Origin: Echinarachnius parma | Lineage: Eukaryota > Echinodermata > Echinoidea > Clypeasteroida > Echinarachniidae | Direction: 5' to 3' | Assembly: GCA_037951105.1 (NCBI GenBank) | Contig: JBAMJV010001359.1 | Coordinates: 62,001 to 126,000, forward strand | Length of the DNA: 64,000 nt | Shown: positions 33,125-45,904 of the stretch, piece after piece | Layout of the letters: each line of letters opens with the position of its first letter | How positions within the stretch are numbered: the first letter of the stretch is position 1 | Translations under genes and position numbers: made by a program | Notes under the pieces: generated by a model | What the model was told of the DNA's origin: nothing | The model's input: the letters and a program-made list of their open reading frames with translations, nothing else | Database searches by the model: none

Positions 33125-33828
33125 GTATAGTGAAAACATGTACATGAATACAAGCATTTAACAAAATATATAAATAAATTAATGTCTAATACAATTGCTT
33201 TTCCTCTGGAACTCTTGCAATGTCAGAATCCATCACATCATACAAGAACAGATTATGAATAACAATAATATTCTCTTGATCATCACAAATATCCATTCAA
33301 TCATCAAAACATCATTCAGATAAAACATTAATCAGATAAGAATAAATATCATACCTATCATGTATTAGTTTCATCTACAAGTAATATGAGATTTCATTCA
33401 GTTCAATACACTCTAAAAACTCAAAATGAGTCATCGTCGTCGGACGTCAGAATACAAATGGAACATGTCCTACTGAATCTGTTCTTGAGTTGTGACAGAC
33501 AGGTCCCTGGCTCATACAGGAAAGATATCTAATTCACTCCATGTTTCATCAACATGCAATTAATTCCAAACATGGATGAAGACTCTTGTCAACATTTGAG
33601 AAAGCTTCATATTGCTTCTCTTTTGTGTCAGATTGTTGAAACTGATAGCATAAATTGGCAATGAGGCAAAAACCCTTCGCTCGCTTAGTTTCTTTAAAAC
33701 ATTCTAAGTTGCTAACTTATCATTAAGGTACATATATTTGATATTTTTCATCAGTTTCCCCCTATTTTGTAATCCTATTTTTGTATTCTGTGCATTGTAG
33801 TGTTTAATGGGACGAGCCACCAACTATA

Positions 33829-33893
33829 GGGATTTTTGTAGCTCAGCTGGTTAGATAACGAGGTCCGAAGTTCAAAGCCCACTAGAGCCCTAA
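33829..33893 (+). mobile_element. Short tRNA-like sequence (possible SINE head)
   Basis: TGTAGCTCAGCTGGTTAGA (33837-33855) resembles an A box and AAGTTCAAAGCC (33868-33880) a weak B box; T-runs follow, which could end polymerase III transcription. Confidence 0.35.
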
Positions 33894-34073
33894 TTTTTTT
33901 TTTATTTTACTTGTGTTTTTAAAGTTATTTTTACCATTGATTGTTCAAAATAAATACAATTACCCCATACAGACTTATGAAGTATTATCTTTGACCGACA
34001 ATGAACTACATGTAGATAACATCTATAGGAACATATACAAATTTTTAATTTCAAAATCAGGACTATTTGTTTG

Positions 34074-34153
34074 TTAACCCGTTCCCTTCGAGATTCTGAA
34101 ATCTCCATAGACTTTGTACACAACCCACCCGGCTCCCGTAGTCAAGGGGTTAA
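34074..34153 (+). mobile_element. TTAA micro-element, family B (typical copy)
   Basis: TTAACCCGTTCCCTTCGAG to CCCGTAGTCAAGGGGTTAA; it matches 30669-30746 closely. Confidence 0.75.
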
Positions 34154-34329
34154 GACAGCAATTTATAATGTTACTGAAACAGCTAGTCAGATGAGATTGC
34201 CTGGATGACACCACCAATTCACACTTCTTATATCTCCACATACCAATTCACTTGGTCATACAAACCAACTTCCCAGTATCACAAGATGAGTGACAGAGGT
34301 AAGGAGGAGTGAAACAAGGATTAGGGAAA

Positions 34330-36060
34330 TCAAGATATCCAAGTGAAGGTGATCTTGACAAAGTTCTAGGAACCCTCCAAAAAAGGTTGTAAGAAATTAC
34401 ATTGAGAGGAAAAAGAAGAATGCAGGCATAAATAAGATTGCGAATTCTAAAAAAAATCTAAAAAAACGGAGGAGTATGAAGGAGAACGAGAAGGAAAAAA
34501 GGAGAGGAGGTACTTATCTTGAGAATGCGAGGGTGAGGAAGGGAGAAGGAGGAAGGGGCAGGAGGAAGCGGAGGAGGAGGAGGAGGAGGAGGAGGAGAAG
34601 AAGGAGGAGGAGGAAGAGGTGAAGGAGGAGGAGGAAGAGGTGAAGGAGGAGGAGCAATGGTAGATGACACAAACAAAGAAGATAGAAGGAGAGCAAGGAG
34701 AAGAGCAATGTAGTAGAGGATTGTGAATAAAAAGAGAAGAGAACAGATGGGTGAGGGTAAAACACAGGATAAATGGAGTGATTTTTACAAAGTATGAGTA
34801 ACCGCAGCATCAAAGACCAAAGCAGTGAGGGCTTGATAATTGATGGATGCAAGAAGGCGTGAAGAGAGGATTAAGAGTAGGGGATAGGGAGATGGAAAGA
34901 ACTGTTATTTAGACAATGGTTTAGAAACCCAGAAAAGGTTGTTAGAGGAAGAAAAAAGAAGTTGAAAAACGAGAACAATGGGTAACAGATCTTGTGTATA
35001 AAGATGATGGAGAAGAAGAAAAGGGGAGACGATGAGTGATGCATGCAGGAAGGTGTGAAGAGGGGATTAGGAGGATGGGGAAAACAGAAACAAGAGAACA
35101 CAAAACAGTGAAAGTGATTTTGGCAAAGTTTGAGTGGTAGGTTCATGGTTTGACAGACCCAGAAAAGGTTGCAAGAGAGACATTGGAAAAAGAAAAGACA
35201 AGGAGAACAGAAGAGATCAGTAGAATACAAATGTAGAGAACTAGGAGGAGGCCGAGTAGAAGGGGAAGGAGGAGACATCAACCAAATGTAATAAGCTGAA
35301 GGAAGATAGCAAAGCAGGAACAAGGAGTTAGTATACAACTCCTCGACAGGAGTGAGTGACAGCAAGAAAGGTTGTACTATCCTAATCGATGTTATGTTTA
35401 CCAAGTTTGAGTGGGTCTATGTTTTGAGATACCCCAATGAAACTCTGTGAGGAGGAGCGAAGAAACGTGTACATGGGGGAGAAAGGAGAAGGGAGAGGAG
35501 AGATTAAAAAGAACTTTTACTTCACAGTGCAATTCTACATGACAGAGGCCGAAGAACTTGAAATAAGATGAAAGATTGATACAGAGAGGAGAATATGCGC
35601 AAAGAAAAATAGAGAGAAGATGAGGGAAATTACAATAATAGGTCAAGAAAAGATAGAAGGAAAGAATATTGGAGTGAAGAAGAGATGAGAAGGAGAAGGC
35701 AAGAAGAGAAGAGTGGGTGACACAAGAAAGGTTGGAACTGTTTCTTTACATTGTAATCCTAGCCAAAGAGGTCAAAGAACTTGAAATAAGATGAGAGCAG
35801 TTGATCCAGAATGGTGAAAATCAGAAAGAAGAATACAGGCAAAGAAAAATAGAGAGAAGTTATCCATCAAGTACAATGATAGAAAAGGAAAAGACAGAAA
35901 AACGATCAGATGAAGAAGAGATGAAAAAGAGAAGGGAAGAAGAAAAGACACTAGTGGGCGACACAAGAAAGGTTGTACTAGTAACTGTTTGTCTTCTTTT
36001 GAGTAATCCTAGCGGAACAGGTCAAAGAACTTGAAATAGGACCAGAACTTGATCCAGACT
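34330..36060 (+). repeat. Long polypurine region with diverged tandem units
   Basis: AG/GGA/GAAGA-rich plus strand. Recurrent ACCCAGAAAAGGTTG (34940, 35155), GACACAAGAAAGGTTG (35718, 35959) and CAAAGAACTTGAAATA (35773, 36022) show units of roughly 210-270 bp. Confidence 0.8.
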
Positions 36061-36624
36061 GTAAGACTCTAGCTGTCTGGCTCTACATTCCATCTTCATG
36101 TTTCACATTTCCAAAGTTGGGGAGAGAAAGGAAACATTCCCGTAGAGAAAAGTAAAAAAACAAACATCCCCATTCCTCTTATGGAAATATCTATTTCTCC
36201 GCTTTTCCTATTGGATATCTCAATTTGGAGATAAACATTTCTCATTCTATTTCACTTTAGATGTTATCACCAAAAACATGAATGTATATCTTGTAGAGCA
36301 TATTTCTTGACACCTCATTCAGCTCCTGAAAATGATAGGGTTGTGATCTATGCATGTTATACAAGGATCAAGCAGTCTTCAATAAAAAAAAACATTTCTC
36401 ATTCTATTTCACTCTAGATTCCAACATAACAACATGAATGTTTATATTGTACGAGTTTTTTTCTTGATATCTCACTCAAGACTGCTCCTGAAAACAATAT
36501 GGTTGTGATGTATGCATGTTATACCAGGATCAAGGAGTCTTCAATGGGTTAAAATAAGTCTGCTTGGAATATTACAAAGGAAAAAGTGGGGAAGAGGATT
36601 AGTCTGAGAAGGTTTCAGACTTCA

Positions 36625-36922
36625 GGGGGGTGTTTCACAAAGATTCTAAGTTGAACTCAACTCTAAGTTGGACCCAACAATTATGGAAAGCCATGTGTAG
36701 CCTTGGAATAAAACATATTCAATAGCAAATGAATACCAAGTATTTGAAACTTCCAACAAAAATGTATATATATCAATAACTTCAAGGCTCTTTGATAATA
36801 ACAAATATTACTGATTTATTTTTAATGTAGGCCTTTTAAAAGAACAGTTCCAACAATTTTACAAAGAAACTAATGGCTTTCCATAATAATTAGGTCCAAC
36901 TTAGAGTTAATTTCAACTTCGA
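36625..36922 (+). mobile_element. Truncated relative of the 28160 MITE
   Basis: Left end GGGGGGTGTTTCACAAAGAT intact; right arm keeps CCAACTTAGAGTTAATTTCA but the terminal G/C block is lost. Confidence 0.75.
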
Positions 36923-37608
36923 GATGGTATTTACATGATAAGACCTCGGAGAATTAGAATTTGATTCGTGGGAAGGAGGGCAACTAATATCATTTTGATA
37001 ATTTCATTGCTAAGATATTTCAAATTTCAGTGACTAATACTATTTCAAACGTTTATTACGAAAATATACCATTTCAATTAATGCGACTAATATGATTTCA
37101 CCATTTGATTGCAAAAATATTCAACTCGATTTGGGCACCTATTATTATTTCTGAACATCTAATAGCTAAATATTACATTTTAAGTGATACTTCTTTTTTT
37201 AACACTTCAATGTCACATAAATGCACTGTCATCCAGTATTTAGCTTGTAGTTAGCAAAATATCAATATCATTGAGGTAAACCAGATTATTTTCATCATTA
37301 TAAGGACAGTCTGGAGGACATGCATACAGAATGCGTTGACAAATATTTAATTGATCAATTACAAAATGACAAGTGATTACATTTTATTACTTCCTATTTT
37401 TGAGATATTATCTATATATTTATACTTATTCATTATTGTAATAAGGTAAGTGGACCATGACAATGCATTTAATACATTTTTCATAAAATAAGTACACAGC
37501 GTGCATACAATTTCTTGAAAATGAGGCCCGACATATATGTAAATGTTGGTGAATATAATGATAGAGAACCTAACATGAACAAAAACATTATGGTAAAAGG
37601 TCAAGATT

Positions 37609-37687
37609 TTAACCAGTTGCTTACGAGAACCCGGTAAACTTTGTTCAAAGTCCTAAAGTGATTTTAGAATCTTGAAGGGGACAGGTT
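37609..37687 (-). mobile_element. Decayed family B TTAA micro-element
   Basis: TTAACCAGTTGCTTACGAG then TTTTAGAATCTTGAAGGGG; the right TTAA is lost. Confidence 0.5.
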
Positions 37688-37990
37688 TCGTTTTTTTTTT
37701 AATACTTGGTCATCTCCTTCAATAAGGTTGAATTAATCATTTAAATACAAATAAAATCACATACAATACAAAAAACAGATACAACTTTTGGCTGTGTTGT
37801 ACGTATGTCAGACAATTAACTAGTCAGAGAAACTACATAAATTCTGTCCAACGTAGGACATTTAAAATGCCCTAAGTCATCTCCATCCTTGAAATAATTA
37901 TCAAGAAAAATATAGATCAAGCTCAATTACCTGTGAATTGGACATTAACAAGTTGTCATCCATTGGTCAAGAGGAGAGTTTCAATCCAAT

Positions 37991-38420
37991 AGTCCCACAG
38001 GTATGTTTATCTGTTGGTCTAAGGCGCTTCCACGTCTACAAGTTTAATCCCCCTTCACCTTGTAATTTCCCTATTATCAGACATTTCTCAGACTTTGTCT
38101 ACATGTAGCCTTTATACCTCAGTATTTGGATATTAATCCTGATAGTCCCACAGGTATGTTTATCTGTGGGTCTAAGGCGCTTCCACATCTCCAAGTTTAA
38201 TCCTCCTTCACCTTGTAACTTCCCTATGGACATTTTCTAAGACTTTGTGTAGTTTTAGCCCTTTCACATCAAGAATTGAAATGGTCAAGAGATTGGTTTC
38301 ATGCAATCCTAATACTGTGGTCCCATAGGTATGTTTATCTGTTGGTCCAAGGCGGATATTTGGACAAACCTGAGTTAATCTCACTTCACCTTGATAACCC
38401 CCATTGACATCATTTCTCTC
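37991..38420 (+). repeat. Three tandem units containing tRNA-Leu-like A/B boxes
   Basis: Units start near 37991, 38144 and 38319. The first two carry TGGTCTAAGGCGC (A-box-like, as in tRNA-Leu) and AAGTTTAATCC (B-box-like) about 25 bases later. The third is degenerate. Confidence 0.55.
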
Positions 38421-39288
38421 CTTAACATCTTTACATCTACCCTTTTCACATTTGTTTACCTTAACCCATACAGGACCAGTTCTGAACTTAAGGGCTACCC
38501 CAAATCCTCTGTTCACTGCCTCTTCCCCTGTCATGTTACCATGACAACTAAAACTTTTGAAATGGGCATCTTCAGATCATGCAGACTTAGGGCTCACCTT
38601 GCACTAGAGGAAAGGTGTCCTAAGAGGAATAATTGTGTCCTCTCAGAGGAATTATTTAAACTCCCTCCCCCCCCCCCCCCCCCCCCCCCTCCTCCCCATT
38701 TTGCGTGTGCGAACGTGTTCCCTCTGACAACACCTTCCTTCCCCCCTGCTTCCACTGACCTTCTCCTTTCAATCCCTACTATTATTGGCCCCTTCCCAAA
38801 TCAACCACAATCTAAATTCTAAAAATGAAATTAATTTGACACAGAGTGTCTGGTACTTTGTCTCCTAACGCCTCCCAAACCTAGCAAAACTATATTATAA
38901 TGTAGATATTATATTATGTATTATAAGATATTATTTGCATAAATAATAATAACAACAAATAAGCTATTGATATAGCTCAATACACCATCATTAAAGGTCC
39001 TCATATTGGCCATATAAACCAATACAAAAAAGGATAATTTTAGCTCAAAGAGAGTTTGATCCTTTCATCTCCAAACAGCTCCCCTACACCCACCAAAATG
39101 TATTATAATTCTTAATGATTTACCATAATGTGTAATAGTTTGTGACATAGTGTAACTAGTCTTACATAGTTCATAATGTCATAACAGTATATTATTCTTG
39201 TTTAAATGCCAAACAAGTGTAATTGCATTAAGAGATATTTAATATGCTTCTGAATAATATTAAAGCTTTTCTTCAAAGCATCACTATT

Positions 39289-39408
39289 TGGGTCCAATCT
39301 TGTATCATTATTTCAACAACACATTGTTGCTATGAAACAAATGTACTCTCAACCAAAATAAAAACCTTCATCATGTGTTGTTGAAATAATGATACAAGAT
39401 TGGACCCA
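39289..39408 (+). repeat. Perfect 35-bp inverted repeat with 50-bp loop
   Basis: TGGGTCCAATCTTGTATCAT and onward at 39289-39323 is exactly inverted at 39374-39408. ACTCTCAACCAAAATAAAAA lies in the loop and again directly after the right arm. Confidence 0.9.
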
Positions 39409-39729
39409 GTACAGCTGTACTCTCAACCAAAATAAAAACCATCATCTTTAGGGTTAACTTAGAAATGTAATTTAGGCACATAAAAAGAAGAAATAACATG
39501 TTCCCACAAGTACATAAGGTGCTGGTAATGATCCGTTCTAAATTTAACCCCAAATATATTGAATGATAGTTCTATGTAAGTGGATAACAGGAACATTAAA
39601 ATACCTTCACACCTCCACAGGTCACCCACTTCAGTTGAAGCACAGGCAGGCTCAACCAACACATACATTAGGGGGATTATAACAAGAATGATGATAATAA
39701 TTTAGCAGTAATAATAACAATAATAATAA

Positions 39730-39807
39730 TAAACCATTCCCTTCAAGTTTCTGAAATCCCCATCGACTTTGTACACAACCCACCCGGTTCCCATAGTCAA
39801 GGGTTAA
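39730..39807 (+). mobile_element. TTAA micro-element, family B
   Basis: AAACCATTCCCTTCAAGTT to CCCATAGTCAAGGGTTAA; the left TTAA is eroded into an AAT repeat. Confidence 0.6.
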
Positions 39808-40302
39808 TAAATATGAAACAAAACGACGACGACGATAATGACAATAGCGATAACAAAATTAGTAGCAATAATGACAACGATAACAATGGGGGCAGGGGGG
39901 AGGGCGAGCCAAAGAGGGGGCAGAGGGGCCTAAACTCAGCACACATTGTGGTATTGGGAGAGTAGGAGAAAGAGTAGGAGGGGGGGGGGGGGGGGGGGGG
40001 GCAAAGATGTGCAATTTGTCCCATGGTGGGAGTGGCAGAAACCAAAAGTACAAATTATGATATTTGGGGCAGGAGGCAGGGGGCAGGGGACAGGAGGGTG
40101 CAAAGAGGGGCAATTATTCCAATAAGGGTGTCAATGTATGCCAAAAGTGAACCTGATGGGATTTATAAAATATATATATGTTGCTTAGTGTATCAAGGTT
40201 AAAAAAAAGTAGATCAGAAGCCACACAGGAGAGGGGCGCAGCTCTCCCCCTTCCCCTCTCCCATTACCTCCTTATCTACTCCCATATCCACGCCACAAAA
40301 AT

Positions 40303-41109
40303 ATTGATACACTTGTTGATACTGTAAATCATGATTTGTGTAATATCTCATTATGGTTTAAATGTAATAAATTATCCTTAAATATAAGTAAAACTAATTT
40401 CATTCGTTTTAGAACTATTAACTCCCAAGACCAACCTCAATGTAATTTGTTTATAGATGGTTTATCCCTGGTAGAAAAACAGTCAACTAAATTTTTAGGA
40501 GTTACTATTGACTCAAATTTGTCTTGGAATGAACATATTCATAATATAACTATTTTGATATCCCGGAATATTGGTATTTTGTATAAAATGAAATATTTGA
40601 TAAATGATAAATCTTTATTTACTCTTTATAATACTTTAATTTTACCGTATATAACATATTGTAATATTATATGGGCAAATTGTAGTAAAATGAAAATAAA
40701 CTCAATATTTCTTCTGCAGAAGAGAGCAATTCGTATTTGTACACACTCTAATTATCTTGCAAATTCTAACCCGTTATTTAGTCAATTAAAAACGTTAAAG
40801 GTTTATAACATACATACGCTCCAAACTGCCATTTTTATGTATAAGTATACTTCCAAAACACTTCCAGCATCTTTCCTAAACTTTTATTTATTAAATGTAA
40901 ACGTACACTCATATTTAACTCGACATGCTCATGATTACCATCTTAATAATCCCAAACTTAGTTTAGCCCTACGATCAATTAGACACCATGGACCAGATAT
41001 TTGGAATAACTTACCTAACCATATTAAAATTAGGACCTCCCTTTATTCATTTAAAGCTAATATGAAAACATATTTGTTAACTCAGTATAGTTTGCTAGAT
41101 CTTACATAG
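40303..41109 (+). CDS. LINE reverse transcriptase C-terminal region (partial)
   Basis: The frame is open from the truncation point and encodes IDTLVDTVNHDL, then SLWFKCNKLSLNISKTNF, then STKFLGVTIDSNLSWNEHI. These are the conserved thumb-region motifs of non-LTR reverse transcriptases: W-F-x-x-N-K-L-x-L-N-x-x-K-T and K-F-L-G-V-x-I-D-x-x-L-x-W. The tail (DIWNNLP, then SLYSFKANMKTYLL) matches the usual C-terminal pattern. The catalytic FADD box and endonuclease are missing. The frame has no stop over 268 codons, so the insertion is fairly young, but the copy cannot move by itself. Confidence 0.8.
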   Translation: MDTLVDTVNHDLCNISLWFKCNKLSLNISKTNFIRFRTINSQDQPQCNLFIDGLSLVEKQSTKFLGVTIDSNLSWNEHIHNITILISRNIGILYKMKYLINDKSLFTLYNTLILPYITYCNIIWANCSKMKINSIFLLQKRAIRICTHSNYLANSNPLFSQLKTLKVYNIHTLQTAIFMYKYTSKTLPASFLNFYLLNVNVHSYLTRHAHDYHLNNPKLSLALRSIRHHGPDIWNNLPNHIKIRTSLYSFKANMKTYLLTQYSLLDLT

Positions 41110-41779
41110 AAATGTTAAATAATTTGATTTGTTATATCTTGGAATTGTTCTATTTTGTTTGTCAATAGGAAAGGGCCCTGCATACATTTTAATACATTTT
41201 AATATTATTACACGTAATTGAAACCACCACACACTTAATTTCACGATATTAGTCTCTTATTGTTTTATGCACCAAGCTAAAGTTTTGCACTATGCACAAA
41301 TGCACTTCTCAATACGAAACATGTCACTAAATATATTTTGTTATTTTCACTCGAAATTAATTCAGCCATGCTCACTTTGAATTATTTTACCTATATTTTA
41401 TTTTATTTTGAATATAACACACAAATTTATAATACAATTGATAAATGGATTTTTAATCGCGTCCCTTGCATAGGTTGTTCTTTATTTGCTAACTCGGCAG
41501 AGGCCACAGTCATCATCAAGCTTTTACGCTTACGACATGTGGTCTCCTGCTTTTTCCTTTATAAGAAACTTACCAAGCATTACATAAGATATCCATTCTC
41601 CCCCTTATTTCTTATTTTATATTATGCAGATTATTTTCACGATGGATTGGCACCAATTCATATATTTGTTTTTGCTTGTATTTTAATTAGAAACATATTT
41701 TGTTAAACTTACATGTTACTCATTTTATATATTTGTATGATGTTTCTTTGTATTGATGTGAAAAAGTGGAAATAAAATA
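41110..41779 (+). other. LINE 3' untranslated region
   Basis: AT-rich sequence between the reverse transcriptase stop and the (ACAA)n tail. A frame of about 120 codons is open at 41338-41706 but has no recognisable motif and sits in the expected 3' UTR. Confidence 0.5.
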
Positions 41780-42027
41780 AACAAACAAACAAACAAACTG
41801 TTTGATCAATGGAAATTTGTGGAATGTTTTCATTATGTATGTTATGTTTTGTTTCTAGCAATTTATTGCTTATTTATTTCAATCAACACCCAAAGTTCCA
41901 GTGACAAACTATACAAATTACATTACTAATTTGATTTTACATTAATACCCTCTTAATACGCAGCCTGTTTGAACTTATTAAAGATGGCATGAACCTCCAC
42001 AAACAAGATGTATTTTAAAAAATTGAT

Positions 42028-42108
42028 TTAATAATAATAATAATAATAATGGTGGCTACTTATATAGCGCACGTTCCGTCTTTCGACGCTCGCGGCGCAT
42101 CAAACAAT
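42028..42108 (-). mobile_element. Retroposon 3' end with (ATT)n tail, minus strand
   Basis: Minus strand GCGCTATATAAGTAGCCACC followed by (ATT)n, the common 3' end of marine invertebrate SINE/LINE copies. Confidence 0.5.
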
Positions 42109-42800
42109 ATATTCTTTCTCCTACATCTGTTTCATTTAATTTAAACTCATTTTAATATTAAATTTGAAGAACATTCAAGAATTTGTCATCAACATTACAT
42201 TGTCTTATATTATAGAATAAATACAAATAATTTCAATTACATTGATACAAATTAACATATTAAATATGAATTATGCGGAATGTGAATCACTGGCATCGTA
42301 TCATGAAATTAACAAGGAAGATCTGAAGCACAAGTACCTAACGATTTCAAATGCCCAAATCACATATTATTGGAGGTTGCAAAGTCAGAATCAAGCGTTG
42401 GTAAAAACATTTGCCCTGTCAAAAGTTCAAACTCAGTTTATCCCTAACAACGTTTTTTTGTTCTTAAGTCTTGTTAGACAAAACTTGTATCTATTGGAAC
42501 AGTCCCAGAAGACTGCCCCCACTGTGTTTTTATCACATACTAACTAGAGCATGAAGATTTCGTCTAGTGTTTTGGTCTGCTTAATTTGTGATGAAATCCC
42601 TGAAGTAGCCAATAGGAATGTCATAATAATGATCCCCTTTTCTTCTTGTACAAACACTCCCAAGAAAAGGAGTGTTCCTCCTGATCATTTCAAAGGTTTT
42701 ATTGTTTTTCATTTCAAAATGTTCTTGTCCAACAAACTTTGTTGAATGTATGTTTTAATCAAATTTGTTTTGTAAAATGTCTCTGTAAATAGATCCCACA

Positions 42801-42884
42801 TCAACCCACTAAGGTCAAATTTAGTTTAGTAATATACATTCTCAATCAACATCGGTATTTTAGAACCAGTCTTGAATGGGTTAA
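42801..42884 (+). mobile_element. Family A TTAA micro-element
   Basis: CAACCCACTAAGGTCAAA to CAGTCTTGAATGGGTTAA; the left TTAA is eroded to TCAA. Confidence 0.55.
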
Positions 42885-43348
42885 ATATAAAGATGCACAA
42901 AAGTTGGTATTCAGGGTAGAATAACTTCACATCATTTACTCTTAAACTTGAGAATGAAATATAAAATAAATACAATTTGTTGCTATGTTTATGTATCACG
43001 AACTCAGAGCATTCGGGTATGCAGGAAAGACTAGTTTACACTTTTCACTCCCAAGTGAAAAAAAAATTGTGAATGACGTAGAATCGGTGTGGGAGGCTAG
43101 CTGGGCCAATTTGTCACTTCTGCCCTCCCCCGCTGCTCATCAAAGAATTAAACGCGGCCGCATGAAACAAATTTGACACAAGCTCGAAAAATTAGAACAA
43201 AGAATTCAAAGCACAAACATGTAAACGTGAAATAATGTACGTGTTCCACTCAAGAAATGAACTCATTAATTCCTTGCATGAAATAACTAGGGCTGGGTCA
43301 AATATATGTGTGTTGTATACATAACAACATCAAATCGTCTACAACGTG

Positions 43349-43433
43349 TTAACTAATTCAGTGCCAGTGTAGACTAGCATAACAATACTAACTGAGTAGT
43401 ATATTATATTTCACTTGGCACCCAGAGGGTTCA
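43349..43433 (+). mobile_element. TTAA micro-element, unassigned family
   Basis: TTAACTAATTCAGTGCCAG at the left, CTTGGCACCCAGAGGGTTCA at the right; imperfect inverted ends. Confidence 0.45.
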
Positions 43434-43519
43434 TACCAAATGCATGAATCCAAATAAAACCCAAAGGTGGAGGATAAGAATAAAATAACTGAAATACTGA
43501 ATTGCAAATAAGAGCACAG

Positions 43520-43617
43520 TTTTTAATGTAACATATAATTTTGCTATATAATGTGCATTCTCCATAAACCCAGCCCAGAGTCAACCTTTTGGCCAGCTAG
43601 GAACGTTACTGGGTTAA
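43520..43617 (+). mobile_element. Decayed TTAA micro-element with family A interior
   Basis: Contains GCATTCTCCATAAACCCAGC and ends GTTACTGGGTTAA. Confidence 0.45.
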
Positions 43618-45214
43618 CCGGCGGTGGAAACAGCAAAGGCACTCCCTCGTCTAGATAGAGGGGGTACGTTGGCGGCTAGCTGCGGCAATTTGTCACTTCT
43701 ATTCACCCCCGCTGCTCATCAAAGAGTTAATCAGGTACCGACAAAAGGTTGACACAAGCTCATGATTGGAGCAAAGAATACATTACCAAACACAAAATAA
43801 CATGTGTTACCATTGTTAAAACCACATTAGAAACCAGCTTTCAGGGCCAAGAACGGGGAAAGTCTGGTCACATGTTAGACCTTTAGACTTGTTCCCATTG
43901 AAGACATTTTGGTATATCATGAATTCTCCATCGGTTAATAAAGGGGTTAATAAGAATGGTGACACACAATTCGACATTAATCCCACTCACAACAGAATCA
44001 TAAGAAAATCTTGCATGCCACGATGTAAATCTTATTTTGATAATTGTGAAAGGGTTGGCCTCAACCAGCAGTCTTTGCTATTGCTGGTTCATTTGACCAA
44101 CTATACAGTCTGTCTATTGTGATTATTCAGGGATTTGTATTATCTTTGTAAACAATATTTGGTTTGATGGGCCTGTTTCAAAAAGATCGTAATCATGTCG
44201 GACGGAATTCGATAGCAAAAGTGGCTGTCATTTTTGTTCCAGAGGTAGTGGGCTTACATTATTGTACATGGATATGGAGAGCATACATGGTTTTCAGGAT
44301 ATCAAAGTATCTTTCCAAATTTATTTTCTAAATTTGGTCAGGGCTGCAAAAATTGACCATGTCGGACGGAATCGATAGAAATGATGACCCCACACTTTTT
44401 GTATTCAAGTTGATATTCTATCAAAAGTTTAAGTGATTAGTTTCAAATTCACAGTTACATGAACAGACAAACAAGCATAGATTTAATTATCAGAAAGTCT
44501 TTGTTAAAACCTTGTTGTCATGGAAACAGAAACTTCTAAAAAGAAGGTCATGTCGGACGGAACACATCCATGTCGGACGGAATTAAAATGTTACTATTTT
44601 GGCAACTTGCCAAAATCATTAATTCTTTACCTTTGGTAGAAAGGTTATGATAGGTACTAATGTTGTTGATAGTTGAAAAGAGTTCACCTCTATTCATAAA
44701 TTTGATATCATGGAAATATTGAACAAATTCCGTCCGACACGTTCGGTTCCGTCCGACATGATCAAGCAACTGTTTTCAGCGTTGTGAATTATGCCTTGTT
44801 TCACAAAAAAATACTATGTAGGTTTGAAAAGCTTACAAAGTACCAGATTAAGAATGAATTGGGCATTATAAACTGCAGTTAATTTGGGGATAAAATCAAA
44901 TGAGAAATGTAGGAAATTACATGAAAATTGTGACCCTTTTGTGACCTTTTCAACTGACTCACGATCACAGTTACAAAATTTCCATTTTGCATTTTCATTA
45001 ACAGTGGTGCAAATTTTCACGCAAGTTCAGTTGTCAATGATAAATCTAAGATTCTAACAGAAATACATGTCAAAACCTGACCTTTTATTATACTTCTGAT
45101 TTTGTAAATTGATTTCTGGGTAGTTTTAAAATAATAATCAAAGGAAATTCAGAGGAGTATGTACAGATTTCCTTTCATTAATGATTTATAAATTCATTTT
45201 TTAGGGAAACGTAA

Positions 45215-45650
45215 GGACCGCTATTCATAAAGACTGTTATTCATAGGGACCCCTATTCGATATTTGAAAAAGGGTCATCATAAGGACCGCTATTCATAAT
45301 CGATAAAGAGGGTTGCTATTCCTAATATGAGAAGAGGGTCGATTTTCATAATTTACAAAATCAGGGTCGCTATTTATAATTTACAAAATCGGGGTCACTA
45401 TTCATAATACCTAATGAGGGTGGCTATTCATAATACAAAGAAGAGGGTTGCTACTCATAATAAGAGAAGATGGTTGATATTCATAATACGTAATGAGGAT
45501 GGCTATTCATAATACAAAGAAGAGTTGCTACTCATAATAAGAGAAGATGGTTGCTATTCATAATATCGAATGAGAGTCGCTATTCATAATACAAGCAGAG
45601 GGTCGCTATTCATAATTTGTGAAATGGGTAGCACTTCATAAAATATGATT
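45215..45650 (+). repeat. Minisatellite, about 30-bp unit (GGGTCGCTATTCATAAT)
   Basis: About 14 diverged units of GGGTCGCTATTCATAAT plus a variable spacer, inside the 3.76-kb element. Confidence 0.85.
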
Positions 45651-45904
45651 CAAATTTCCTTTTTCAATGATCCTTATTAAAAGATCCATAAAATTTGCCC
45701 GGATTATTTACGTGACCCCCAAACAAGGCCAATCCAGGCACGATAAATGCCATTGTGCCAACAGTTGCGAACAGGGTGAGTGGTAGAGGTGGGGGGGGGG
45801 GGGGGGGGGTGGGGGGTAGATATCGTATTTGCAAATATTGATTCCTGTACGTCCTAGTTTACCGTAAATTGCGCATTTGCGCGATTCCAGGAAGAATGCC
45901 ATTT

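Larger units (their letters stand above)
40297..41798 (+). mobile_element. 5'-truncated non-LTR retrotransposon (LINE), plus strand
   Basis: It starts abruptly in the middle of a reverse transcriptase C-terminal region, runs through a stop at 41109 and a roughly 650-base AT-rich 3' region, and ends in a short (ACAA)n tail (41780-41798) after an AATAAAATAA stretch. 5' truncation with a simple-repeat 3' tail is typical of CR1/L2/Jockey-type LINEs. Confidence 0.7.

Noticed and set aside
34458..35404. Long minus-strand frames rich in P, L, S and F
   Set aside because: They arise from the polypurine tract on the other strand and shift between frames; no splice or domain support.
38391..38822. 143-codon frame with a proline run
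   Set aside because: The proline run is a C23 homopolymer; the rest shows no similarity to a known domain.
41338..41706. 122-codon plus-strand frame after the LINE reverse transcriptase
   Set aside because: It lies in the expected LINE 3' untranslated region and has no known motif.
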